From: UBA2330 sp035443185
Lineage (GTDB): Bacteria; Bacteroidota; Ignavibacteria; Tepidaquicellales; Tepidaquicellaceae
Reading direction: 5' to 3'
Length of the DNA stretch: 64,000 bases
Assembly: GCA_035443185.1 (NCBI GenBank)
Contig: DAORRV010000004.1
Coordinates: 22,442 to 86,441, forward strand
Made by a program: the position numbers and the translations under genes
Notes under the pieces: model-generated
Seen by the model: only the letters and a program-made list of their open reading frames with translations
What the model was told of the DNA's origin: nothing
Database searches by the model: none
In this document: one piece after another, positions 8,509 through 16,387 of the stretch
How positions within the stretch are numbered: position 1 is the first letter of the stretch
How the letters are laid out: each line of letters begins with the position of its first letter

Positions 8509-8901
8509 ATGACTGAGATTAATTTAAATACTATAGTAAGTATCACAGAGATCCCAATATTTATCATAATTTTGATACTTACTATATTTATTTTAAAAGC
8601 GGTTAAAAAATTTGCAGATTCTGTTTCGCGTATTGAGAATGAGCTAATGAAAATTTCAGAACAGATCTCTCCGGTAATAAATGAAATGGATTATATTTCA
8701 CATGAGTTCAGGATCCTTACTGACAAAACCAAATTAAAATATGCCAAAGTTGAATTTGTTGCAGATACATTAATTGACAAATCCTTCGGGGTATTAAATT
8801 TGATAAACAAGTTTCATAGATTTAGTAATGGATATTTACAAAATACAATAAATTTAATATCAGCAGTTTCAGCCGGTATTAAAACTTTTCGAAAAAATTA
8901 A
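8509..8901 (+). CDS. DUF948-like single-pass membrane protein
   Basis: About 130 residues. One N-terminal transmembrane helix (IPIFIIILILTIFILKAV) is followed by an amphipathic helical region with VSRIENELMKISEQISPVINEMDYIS, the layout of DUF948 proteins that commonly pair with YtxH genes. I chose the ATG at 8509, four bases after the YtxH stop; an in-frame ATG at 8479, inside the YtxH gene, would add ten residues. Neither has a clear Shine-Dalgarno. Function unknown; probably an envelope or stress partner of the upstream YtxH protein. Confidence 0.7.
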   Translation: MTEINLNTIVSITEIPIFIIILILTIFILKAVKKFADSVSRIENELMKISEQISPVINEMDYISHEFRILTDKTKLKYAKVEFVADTLIDKSFGVLNLINKFHRFSNGYLQNTINLISAVSAGIKTFRKN

Positions 8902-8967
8902 AATCGGTATCATAGTTAAATATAGCTGTGGTATATTAATTAAATAAAAACAAGAAGGAGTAAAAAA

Positions 8968-9117
8968 ATGTTGTGGACAATATTTGTAATTCTGCTTGTA
9001 CTTTGGATACTTGGAATGGTTTCATCTTACACAATGGGTGGTTTTATTCATGTGCTTCTCGTAATTGCTGTAGTTGTTGTGATTATAAGGCTCATACAAG
9101 GCAGAAACCCGGTGTAA
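8968..9117 (+). CDS. lmo0937-family 49-residue membrane protein
   Basis: A short gene that is easily missed. The product starts MLWTIFVILLVLWILG, passes through a short SSYTMGGFIH turn and ends with a second helix and IRLIQGRNPV. This is the full pattern and length of the lmo0937 family (two helices, 48-50 residues), found in many bacteria, often beside stress genes. AGAAGGAG lies eight bases before the ATG, supporting this frame over the longer open frame that overlaps it at 8973-9161. Function unknown. It shares the YtxH/DUF948 neighbourhood and is followed by a strong terminator at 9152-9188. Confidence 0.88.
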   Translation: MLWTIFVILLVLWILGMVSSYTMGGFIHVLLVIAVVVVIIRLIQGRNPV

Positions 9118-9151
9118 GTCAGTTAAAAAGAATTGCTGCAAAGATTTATAT

Positions 9152-9188
9152 TCCGGTTTGAATATAAATTAATATTATTCAAACCGGA
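9152..9188 (+). terminator. Rho-independent terminator after the lmo0937-family gene
   Basis: TCCGGTTTGAAT (9152-9163) pairs perfectly with ATTCAAACCGGA (9177-9188), followed by TTTATT. It ends the short stress-type cluster. Confidence 0.8.
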
Positions 9189-9226
9189 TTTATTAATGTC
9201 TGAGTCATGAATGTTATAATTAAAAT

Positions 9227-9240
9227 TGTTCTTACGAACA
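9227..9240. repeat. Operator-like inverted repeat before the small lipoprotein gene
   Basis: TGTTC-TTAC-GAACA, a five-base perfect inverted repeat with a four-base centre, 28 bases before the lipoprotein ATG. The position and symmetry fit a repressor site; the protein is unknown. Confidence 0.3.
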
Positions 9241-9268
9241 TTATTTTTAAAACTATTTTATAAAAACG

Positions 9269-9433
9269 ATGAATAAAATACTATTAATAATATTATTAAC
9301 AAATTTTTCAATAATTTTTTCCGGATGTGAATTCCTGGGGGATATTTTTCAAGCAGGAGTTTGGATTGGTGTAATTGTAGTTATTGCTATTTTCGCAATT
9401 ATTGGTGTTCTGGTTAGAATGTTTAAAAAGTAA
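9269..9433 (+). CDS. Small lipoprotein with C-terminal membrane helix (paralogue 1)
   Basis: A 54-residue product. A type II signal peptide ends in the lipobox IFSGC (Cys20), followed by EFLGDIFQAG and a single hydrophobic helix (VWIGVIVVIAIFAIIGVLV) with a basic RMFKK tail. The same layout and the motif C-E-x-x-G-D-I-F-Q-x-G recur in the gene at 13230-13397, so the two are paralogues that bracket ku and ligD. Such tiny lipoproteins are common in Bacteroidota and have no known function. No clear Shine-Dalgarno. Confidence 0.75.
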   Translation: MNKILLIILLTNFSIIFSGCEFLGDIFQAGVWIGVIVVIAIFAIIGVLVRMFKK

Positions 9434-9763
9434 ATACTTTACTGACATTAGATTTTTTTAATTATTTATATAATTTTATGAATACTTAAAGTATTTACAA
9501 ATCTTATATTAAATTAAATTTAATTTAATAATTATTTTATAAATCCTTAGTTGCTCAGATCAACTGCCAGCCCTCACTATTTAATATGGAGGGCTTTGGT
9601 CGTTTCAATTATAGAGTGACTAAAATTTACTTTTTAAATCTTCTTATTTTAATTAATTATTTTTTTTTAAATTTTATATAACAACTTTTAAAATTTATAT
9701 CCTGTAAGTATAAATTATTTATCTACCTTACTTCAAAAAATGTTATTTACTTAAATCATAATT
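9434..9763. other. 330-base gene-free stretch before ku
   Basis: No open frame that I trust. It holds a perfect 22-base AT-only palindrome at 9508-9529, a near-palindrome AATACTTAAAGTATT at 9481-9495 and a hairpin at 9569-9595 (listed separately). The AT-rich remainder (9640-9763) must hold the ku promoter, but I cannot place it with confidence. Confidence 0.5.
9569..9595 (+). terminator. Hairpin, probable terminator
   Basis: AGCCCTC (9569-9575) pairs with GAGGGCT (9589-9595) across a 13-base loop. The downstream tail TTGGTCGTTTC is only moderately T-rich, so the site is a weaker terminator candidate than the others. It would close the small lipoprotein transcript. Confidence 0.4.
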
Positions 9764-10525
9764 ATGAAAGCTATTTGGAAAGGTTCAATCGGTTTTGGCT
9801 TGGTGAATATACCTGTAAAGTTATTCAGTGCTACAGAAAAAAGTACATTAGATCTCGACATGGTTGATAAAAGAGATCTGGAAAAGATACATTATCAGAG
9901 AGTAAATGAAAGTACCGGTAAAGAGGTAAAATGGAATGACATTGGAAAAGCATTTCTTATGAATGAAAAATATATTCTACTTGAAGATAAAGATTTCGAA
10001 GATGCTTCACCTGAAAAATCAAAAATAATTGAAGTAAATCATTTCGTAGACGAATCCGATATTGAATCAGTCTATTATGAAAATTCATATTTCATTGAAC
10101 CTGATAAATCAGGATTCAAAGCATATGCTCTTTTGAGACAAGCTCTTAAAGAAACCGGGAAAGTAGGAATAGCACAGTTTGTGCTTCGTACTGCTGAAAT
10201 GCTGGCAGTGATAAAGCCGTATGAAAACTTATTATTACTGAATAAAATCAGATTTAAAGAAGAGATACGGGAAACTAATGAAATTAAAATTCCATCCTCA
10301 TCTGTAAATAAGGATCAGCTTAAAATGGCAGTTAAACTGATTGATCAGTATAGTGCCAAATTCAATATCTCCAAGTTTAAGGATGAATATTCAGCTTCTC
10401 TTTTAAAAATAATTAAAGCAAAATCCAAAGGCAAAAAAACATCTAAGCATAAAATTCATAATATTAAATCCGATACCAAAGATCTTATGAATCAGTTAAA
10501 AGCCAGTTTAAAAAAAGCATCTTAA
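9764..10525 (+). CDS. ku: Ku homodimeric DNA end-binding protein
   Basis: A 253-residue bacterial Ku. It begins MKAIWKGSIGFGLVNIPVKLFSA, the classic opening, and carries the beta-barrel core found in Ku70/Ku80 (for example the YYENSYFIEPDKSG and AYALLRQALKETGKVGIAQF segments), without the eukaryotic N- and C-terminal domains. The C-terminus is lysine-rich (KAKSKGKKTSKHK), as in Ku proteins that recruit the ligase. Ku threads onto double-strand break ends and recruits LigD for non-homologous end joining. ligD follows 46 bases downstream on the same strand, so this is a complete two-gene NHEJ unit. Confidence 0.96.
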   Translation: MKAIWKGSIGFGLVNIPVKLFSATEKSTLDLDMVDKRDLEKIHYQRVNESTGKEVKWNDIGKAFLMNEKYILLEDKDFEDASPEKSKIIEVNHFVDESDIESVYYENSYFIEPDKSGFKAYALLRQALKETGKVGIAQFVLRTAEMLAVIKPYENLLLLNKIRFKEEIRETNEIKIPSSSVNKDQLKMAVKLIDQYSAKFNISKFKDEYSASLLKIIKAKSKGKKTSKHKIHNIKSDTKDLMNQLKASLKKAS

Positions 10526-10571
10526 ATAATTATCTATATATTTTTTGTAATTTAAAGGATGGTTAAATAAA

Positions 10572-13109
10572 ATGAGTCTGACATTATATAAGAAAAAAAG
10601 AAATTTTCTTAAAACTCCGGAACCTGATACAGATAAAAACCTGACAAAGAATGCGCTTACCTTTGTAGTTCAAAAACATTATGCATCTCACTTACATTAT
10701 GATTTCCGACTTGAATTAAATGGAGTATTAAAAAGCTGGGCAGTACCGAAGGGTCCTTCAATGAATCCGGCTGATAAGAGACTTGCAGTTCATGTCGAAG
10801 ATCATCCAATTGATTACAGTAATTTTTATGGAGAAATACCAGCAGGAAATTACGGAGCAGGCACAGTAGAAATATGGGATAACGGAAATTATATTCCTGC
10901 CGGTAAAAGTAATTCCCAAAATCCCGATTCACTACTTTACTCAGATTATAAAAAGGGCAATTTAAAATTTATTTTAAATGGTCATTATCTGAAATGTGAA
11001 TTTGCACTTGTAAAAATGAATTCAGAAGAAGGTAAGAACTGGCTGCTAATAAAAAAGAAAGATAAATATTCATTAAATAAATTTGAGATTAATGAAGTAT
11101 TATCATTAAAATCTTTTAAAAAGTCAAAATCTTCTGACAAAAAAACAGAATCCCCTTTAATAAAGAAACCTTCCAAAAAACAAAGCAAAAAAATTTCACT
11201 CAGTAAATCCAATGGTGCAGGCAGCATAAAAGACAGTTGGCAAATTTTAAAAAAGCCTATGCTCGCAAAACTTTCTTCCAACACAATAATCGACGATAAG
11301 GAACTGATTTACGAGATCAAATTTGACGGATACAGAGGTATTTCAAAAGTATGTAAAGACGGAGTAATTCTAAGTTCAAGAAACGGTCAAAAGCTGAATT
11401 TAACTTATTCACCTATAATAAAAGATTTAAATAAAATCAGTGATCAAGTAATACTTGATGGTGAAATAACCGTTTTAAACGGCAAAGGAATTCCCTCATT
11501 CAGTTTACTTCAGAACTATAAAGATTCAGACAAGAATAAATTAAGATATTACGTATTTGATATACTTTTTTTAAACGGCTTTGATCTTACAGAACTGAGT
11601 CTTGAGAACAGAAAAGAAATTCTCGATGATTTTTTTGAAAAATATAGATTTAAGAATATTGTAAAATCGAAATACATAAAAGAAAACGGTAAAGACTTTT
11701 TTAAAAAAATGACTGCAAAGGGATATGAAGGAATAGTTTCAAAAGAACTCAGTGGTAAATACTTGCCAAATAAAAGATCAGAAACATGGCTTAAATATAA
11801 AAGCATTATAAATGAAGAAGCATATATCTGCGGATATTTCGTTTCAGAAAGCAGCAGAAAATATTTTAGTTCGCTGATCCTGGGATTAAAACAGAATAAC
11901 AAGATTGTTTATACCGGAAACTGCGGGACCGGCTTTACCGAAAATACTTCAAAAGTTCTTTTTCAAAAATTCAGTAAACTTAAAGCTAAAAAAAGTCCGT
12001 TTTCAAAAAACACAAAAATAAACAGATCTTTGGGAAAACCAGTCTGGCTGAAACCTGATCTAAAGTGTAAGGTGAAATTTTCAGAATGGACAAACAATCA
12101 TATGATGAGACATCCGGTATTCGAAGGACTTGTTGATAACAGTATCAAAACCGATTCTGTAAATAAAAATATTAAATCCAAAAATGCAAAAGATTTTTTT
12201 ATAAAATCAAACGGCAAAAGAGTAAAGATAACAAACCCTGACAAGCTATACTGGAAAGAAGAAAAGATCACCAAAGGAGATATTGTAAATTATTATAATG
12301 ATATAAGTAAATATATTTTACCATACCTGAAAAACCGGCCGGAATCTCTTAACCGACATCCAAACGGAATAGATGCTCCTGGATTTTATCAGAAAGACAT
12401 GGATTTAAAAAATTTGCCCGAATGGATAAAAACTGTAAAAATAGGATCTTCTTCAAATAAAAAGGAAATAGACTATTTAATTTGTAACAATGCAGCCACA
12501 CTACTTTATATGGCTAATCTGGGATGCATTGAGATGAATCCCTGGAATTCTAAAATTAAAAGTGCTGAAAGACCAGATTATTTAATTCTGGATCTCGATC
12601 CGGGGAATATAGATTTTAGGTATGTAATAAAAACTGCTTTGAAGATCAAAGAATTATGTGATAAGATCAGTATAAATTCCTACTGTAAGACATCAGGAGC
12701 AAGCGGACTTCATGTATTCATACCATTAAATGGAAAATATGATTATGATAAAACAAGATCTTTTGCGAAACTATTGGCTGAAGTTGTAAATTCTGAATTA
12801 CCTGACATAACAAGTACGGAAAGATCTGTTAAGAAAAGAAAAAATAAAGTTTATATAGATTATTTGCAAAACAGTAAAGGACAGACTATAGCAGCTCCTT
12901 ACTGTGTCAGGCCCAGAAAAGGTGCAACAGTTTCGACGCCTTTAAAATGGGAAGAAGTAAACAAGGATCTTTCTCCTGAAAATTTCAATATTTTCAATAT
13001 GAAACTGAGACTGGAAAAGATGGGTGATCTTTGGAAACCTGTACTTGGAAAAGGAATATCAATGATGAGTGCAATTAAAAATCTATTAAAACATTATGAT
13101 CTGGACTGA
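10572..13109 (+). CDS. ligD: Multidomain ATP-dependent DNA ligase D (PE-LIG-POL)
   Basis: An 845-residue NHEJ repair enzyme with the Pseudomonas-type domain order. The 3'-phosphoesterase (about 29-160) has the H36/H40/H42/D44 cluster (KHYASHLHYDFRLE) and HVEDHP. A lysine- and serine-rich linker follows (about 170-215). The ligase domain (about 230-520) carries nucleotidyl lysine K250 in EIKFDGYRG. The primase-like polymerase (about 540-830) has D674 and D676 in LDLDPG and a downstream SGASGLHVFIP. All three active sites look intact. It trims, fills and seals ends held by Ku. AAAGGATGG precedes the start. Mycobacterial LigD has the polymerase first, so the order here points to the proteobacterial/Bacteroidota lineage. 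Confidence 0.97.
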   Translation: MSLTLYKKKRNFLKTPEPDTDKNLTKNALTFVVQKHYASHLHYDFRLELNGVLKSWAVPKGPSMNPADKRLAVHVEDHPIDYSNFYGEIPAGNYGAGTVEIWDNGNYIPAGKSNSQNPDSLLYSDYKKGNLKFILNGHYLKCEFALVKMNSEEGKNWLLIKKKDKYSLNKFEINEVLSLKSFKKSKSSDKKTESPLIKKPSKKQSKKISLSKSNGAGSIKDSWQILKKPMLAKLSSNTIIDDKELIYEIKFDGYRGISKVCKDGVILSSRNGQKLNLTYSPIIKDLNKISDQVILDGEITVLNGKGIPSFSLLQNYKDSDKNKLRYYVFDILFLNGFDLTELSLENRKEILDDFFEKYRFKNIVKSKYIKENGKDFFKKMTAKGYEGIVSKELSGKYLPNKRSETWLKYKSIINEEAYICGYFVSESSRKYFSSLILGLKQNNKIVYTGNCGTGFTENTSKVLFQKFSKLKAKKSPFSKNTKINRSLGKPVWLKPDLKCKVKFSEWTNNHMMRHPVFEGLVDNSIKTDSVNKNIKSKNAKDFFIKSNGKRVKITNPDKLYWKEEKITKGDIVNYYNDISKYILPYLKNRPESLNRHPNGIDAPGFYQKDMDLKNLPEWIKTVKIGSSSNKKEIDYLICNNAATLLYMANLGCIEMNPWNSKIKSAERPDYLILDLDPGNIDFRYVIKTALKIKELCDKISINSYCKTSGASGLHVFIPLNGKYDYDKTRSFAKLLAEVVNSELPDITSTERSVKKRKNKVYIDYLQNSKGQTIAAPYCVRPRKGATVSTPLKWEEVNKDLSPENFNIFNMKLRLEKMGDLWKPVLGKGISMMSAIKNLLKHYDLD

Positions 13110-13229
13110 AGATACTTTAGAAACAATTTAATTTGAATTTGAAAATAATATTTTATTGAAATGTATAATTTGATTTAATAACTAAGTAGACAAATTCAGA
13201 AGTTAATTTCAGTAATTAAAATAACCTTA

Positions 13230-13397
13230 ATGAAAAAATTATTTTTAATATTAAATATATTTTTTTATACAATTTCTTTCAGTGGATGCGAAATGATTGG
13301 AGATATTTTTCAAACAGGTTTTTGGTTTGGTGTAATAATAATTATTGCAATTCTGCTGGTTATGGGTTTTATATTAAGGATTTTTACAAAAACGTAA
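13230..13397 (+). CDS. Small lipoprotein with C-terminal membrane helix (paralogue 2)
   Basis: A 55-residue product: type II signal peptide with lipobox SFSGC (Cys20), then EMIGDIFQTG and one hydrophobic helix ending in RIFTKT. It is aligned residue for residue with the product of 9269-9433 (Cys20, G-D-I-F-Q-x-G, F/W-x-G-V-I), so a duplication seems likely. It lies 120 bases after ligD on the same strand, and nothing else is visible between them. Function unknown. Confidence 0.75.
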   Translation: MKKLFLILNIFFYTISFSGCEMIGDIFQTGFWFGVIIIIAILLVMGFILRIFTKT

Positions 13398-13423
13398 TTT
13401 AATCACAATATCAATAATTCAAT

Positions 13424-13452
13424 TTTTTAAAATATACTTTATATTTTAAAAA
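13424..13452. repeat. AT-only perfect inverted repeat
   Basis: TTTTTAAAATATA (13424-13436) and TATATTTTAAAAA (13440-13452) form a 13-base stem with a three-base loop, 27 bases after the second lipoprotein stop. The stem is all A/T, so it is weak as a terminator. The 130 bases beyond it, up to rpmH, hold no gene. Confidence 0.4.
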
Positions 13453-13585
13453 TGCTGAATCCGAATTTAAAAGTAAATAAGTAATATTAAGTTCAATAAG
13501 TTCGGCAATCCAATCAGGCTAAATCAATTCCTTGTTATTATTCTATAATATAGGTATTTTTGTAACTTATTTATAAAAATCTGAA

Positions 13586-13744
13586 ATGAAAAGAACTTAT
13601 CAACCAAGTAACAGAAAGAGAAAAAATAAACATGGCTTTAGAGAAAGAATGTCTACAAAAAACGGCAGAAAAGTATTAGCCCGCAGAAGAGCTAAAGGCA
13701 GAAAGAGACTTACTGTCAGTGATGAATTTAACAGACATCCGTAA
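13586..13744 (+). CDS. rpmH: 50S ribosomal protein L34 (bL34)
   Basis: A 52-residue, strongly basic protein starting MKRTYQPSNRKRKNKHGF and continuing through RMSTKNGRKVLARRRAKGRK, the almost invariant L34 sequence, with a short VSDEFNRHP extension. It is too short for many gene callers. It heads the rpmH-rnpA-yidD-yidC cluster, usually found close to the replication origin; no dnaA gene or DnaA-box cluster is visible upstream here. Confidence 0.97.
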   Translation: MKRTYQPSNRKRKNKHGFRERMSTKNGRKVLARRRAKGRKRLTVSDEFNRHP

Positions 13745-13772
13745 TTTATCTCAGGGAAATTGATTTTTCCTT

Positions 13773-14225
13773 ATGAAAAAATCTGAAAGATCTTCCGGTA
13801 AGAGGAGCTTAAAAAGAAGTAATATAATCAGAGGATTTAATATTTTTTCTAATATTCTGAATAATTCAAAAGTTATTCAGACTGGTTTTATTAAAGCTTA
13901 CGTTCAAACTCAAAACAAAGAGCCGCTTAACAAAAATTTATTCAGCCCGCTTGTTACTGATAATGTAAAAGTGGGCTTTATTATTGCTAAAAAGTATATC
14001 AGAAAATCATATTTCAGAAACAGAATAAAAAGACTTCTTAGAGAATCATACAGAAAAAACAAGATCGGATCAGAAGATTTGGATGTAAAAATCATTTATT
14101 CTCTCTCACAAAACGGCTACAATTATTTTAAAAAATTCCCAATGACAAAAAATATCTATACGGATAATGAGATTAAAAAAGTGAATTTAGAAATAAAAGC
14201 TTATTTAGGAAAATTATCAATATGA
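13773..14225 (+). CDS. rnpA: Ribonuclease P protein component
   Basis: A 150-residue protein subunit of RNase P, which helps the catalytic RNA bind pre-tRNA 5' leaders. The signature RNRIKRLLRE is present in YFRNRIKRLLRESYR, along with KVGFIIAKKYIRKS before it. It is longer than the usual 110-130 residues because of an Arg/Lys/Ser-rich N-terminal tail (MKKSERSSGKRSLKRSN). It sits 28 bases after rpmH and its stop overlaps the yidD start by four bases, so the genes are cotranscribed. Confidence 0.93.
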   Translation: MKKSERSSGKRSLKRSNIIRGFNIFSNILNNSKVIQTGFIKAYVQTQNKEPLNKNLFSPLVTDNVKVGFIIAKKYIRKSYFRNRIKRLLRESYRKNKIGSEDLDVKIIYSLSQNGYNYFKKFPMTKNIYTDNEIKKVNLEIKAYLGKLSI

Positions 14226-14482
14226 GTATTGTTGCAATATATATTGTAAAATTTTACAAACTAATTATCTCGCCCATACTTCCTGATTCTTGCAGATTTG
14301 AGCCAACCTGTTCAGACTATAGTATAGAAGCGTTTAAAATACATGGATTTTTTTTAGGATCTTACTTTACAATAAAAAGGATATTACGTTGCAACCCATT
14401 TTGTAAATGCGGTTACGACCCGGTTCCCCCGGCTGATAAAAGTTCAGGGAACTTCAAATATATTAGTCAGAAAATTAAATGA
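14222..14482 (+). CDS. yidD: YidD membrane protein insertion efficiency factor
   Basis: An 86-residue YidD/HlyA-family protein. It has the family signatures SCRFEPTCSDYSIEAFKIHG, RILRCNPF and GYDPVPP with three conserved cysteines. An N-terminal amphipathic helix (FYKLIISPILP) binds the inner membrane. It assists YidC and Sec-dependent membrane protein insertion. It overlaps rnpA by ATGA and lies 21 bases before yidC. Confidence 0.95.
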   Translation: MSIVAIYIVKFYKLIISPILPDSCRFEPTCSDYSIEAFKIHGFFLGSYFTIKRILRCNPFCKCGYDPVPPADKSSGNFKYISQKIK

Positions 14483-14503
14483 ATTTAAATATAATTTATA
14501 TAA

Positions 14504-16387
14504 ATGGATAAACGATCAGTATTAGGTTTTATTTTAATCGGTATTGTATTGATGGTATGGCTTTACTGGAATTCAGGTAATCAGCAGAAGACTACGCAAA
14601 ATCTCAAAAGAACACAGGACTCTATACTTTCAGAGAATGAGAAAATTAATCAGGATAAAGAAAAAAAGGAAAAGCTTTTAATTTCCGAAAGCATCGACTC
14701 ATTAAAACAAACACTTAATAACGATTCACTTGCAGTCGATTCATTAAAAATAAAATACGGCAATAAATTTTATACCAGTTCAATTAACTATCCGGACGCA
14801 GCTCAGGAAAAAGTGATTACTGTAAGCAATAATTTGACTGAGATAGTATTTTCAAATTATGGCGGCGGATTGAAGATGTACACAATCAAAAATACTGAAA
14901 CATGGGATAAGAAACCTCTACAGCTGGTAGACTGGAGAGCAGGAAAAGAATTGCATTTATTATTCACATCAAAAGAAGGACGTTCAATAAATACAAAAGA
15001 TTTTGTATTTGAATCTGATTTTACTGACAATTCAAAAATAAATATTGAAAATGATGGTTCATATAAATTAAAATTTACACTGAATTTAGATCCAAACGGA
15101 ACTGAGAAAATCATTAAAACATATTCATTTCATCCTGACAAATATGAATTTGATGTTAATTATGAATTTGTAAATCCCGGTAAATTCATAGCTGACAATA
15201 AATATCAGATAGTATGGGAATCATCTTTAAATCTTTCCGAATTCAGAAGTGACCAGGAAGCTACATTTGCTGAAGCTTCGGCATATATGGGAGGAGAACT
15301 TGAATATATTGACGCTACAGATGATACTGAAACATACAGGGAAGACTTAAATGGTAATACTGATTTTGTAAGTATGCGAACAAAATACTTCGGACTTTAC
15401 ATTATTCCGACTGAAAGAAAGGGAGACGGCGCATATTTATCGGGATACAAAGAAAATTTAAAAGATCAGGGTCTCATGGAAAATTATTCCATTGCTGTAA
15501 AAATGGATATAAAAAATTCCAGTCTTGAAAAGTCAGCATTTAAAATATTGATTGCTCCGCTTGATTATAGTCTATTGAAATCTTATGAACTCGAACTAGA
15601 AAAGACTCTAAGATTCTCTCTGGACTTTATAGTAAGACCGATTGCTCAATATATGATTCTTCCGGTATTTTTGTTTCTTCATTCATTTATTCCGAGCTGG
15701 GGTCTGGTAATTATCTTATTTGCTTTACTTTTAAAAATAGTGTTAAATCCTTTGACAAAGACTCAGATGAATTCTATGAAGAAACTTTCTGAGATAAATC
15801 CCAAGATCACTGCTATCAGAGAGAAGTATAAGGATGATCCTGTAAAAGCAAATCAACAGATCATGAAGATGTATAAGGAAGAAAAGATCAATCCAGCCGG
15901 TGGATGTCTTCCAATGTTATTACAACTCCCGATTCTTTATGCACTTTTTGGGGTATTCAATTCGACCATCGAATTAAGGCATGCCAGTTTTCTCTGGATA
16001 AAAGACCTTTCAGCGCCGGATGTGATCTTACATTTACCTTTTAAAATTCCTCTTTTCGGAATTGATGATATATCCGGAATTGCTTTATTGATGGGTATTA
16101 CAATGTTTATTCAGCAAAAAATGACTATTACTGATCCAAAGCAAAAAGCAATGGTTTATATCATGCCTGTTATGCTGACGCTGTTATTCTTCAGTTTCCC
16201 GGCAGGACTGAATCTTTATTATTTTTCTTTCAACCTCTTTTCTATAATTCAGCAATATTATAACAAAAGAAAAGATAGTGCAAAAGAGCTTGACAAAGAA
16301 AACGGAATGAAAACAGTTACAGCAACCGTACTTGAAAGCAAAAAGAAAAATTCATCCTCAAAGGGCTTTAAAAAATTGAAAAAATAA
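14504..16387 (+). CDS. yidC: YidC membrane protein insertase
   Basis: A 627-residue insertase of the Gram-negative form. It has an N-terminal helix (SVLGFILIGIVLMVWLYW), a Lys/Glu-rich linker, a large periplasmic beta-sandwich domain (about 85-360), then the conserved five-helix core, including ILFALLLKIVLNPLTKTQ, a GGCLPMLLQLPILYALF segment and the final helices around PVMLTLLFFSFPAGLNLYY. The lysine-rich C-terminal tail (ESKKKNSSSKGFKKLKK) resembles tails that touch the ribosome. It inserts inner-membrane proteins with or without SecYEG. The next gene starts on the base after its stop codon. Confidence 0.96.
   Translation: MDKRSVLGFILIGIVLMVWLYWNSGNQQKTTQNLKRTQDSILSENEKINQDKEKKEKLLISESIDSLKQTLNNDSLAVDSLKIKYGNKFYTSSINYPDAAQEKVITVSNNLTEIVFSNYGGGLKMYTIKNTETWDKKPLQLVDWRAGKELHLLFTSKEGRSINTKDFVFESDFTDNSKINIENDGSYKLKFTLNLDPNGTEKIIKTYSFHPDKYEFDVNYEFVNPGKFIADNKYQIVWESSLNLSEFRSDQEATFAEASAYMGGELEYIDATDDTETYREDLNGNTDFVSMRTKYFGLYIIPTERKGDGAYLSGYKENLKDQGLMENYSIAVKMDIKNSSLEKSAFKILIAPLDYSLLKSYELELEKTLRFSLDFIVRPIAQYMILPVFLFLHSFIPSWGLVIILFALLLKIVLNPLTKTQMNSMKKLSEINPKITAIREKYKDDPVKANQQIMKMYKEEKINPAGGCLPMLLQLPILYALFGVFNSTIELRHASFLWIKDLSAPDVILHLPFKIPLFGIDDISGIALLMGITMFIQQKMTITDPKQKAMVYIMPVMLTLLFFSFPAGLNLYYFSFNLFSIIQQYYNKRKDSAKELDKENGMKTVTATVLESKKKNSSSKGFKKLKK

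Noticed and set aside
8973..9161. 62-residue frame on the plus strand
   Set aside because: It is the shadow of the lmo0937-family gene in another phase; the short frame with a good Shine-Dalgarno is the real gene.
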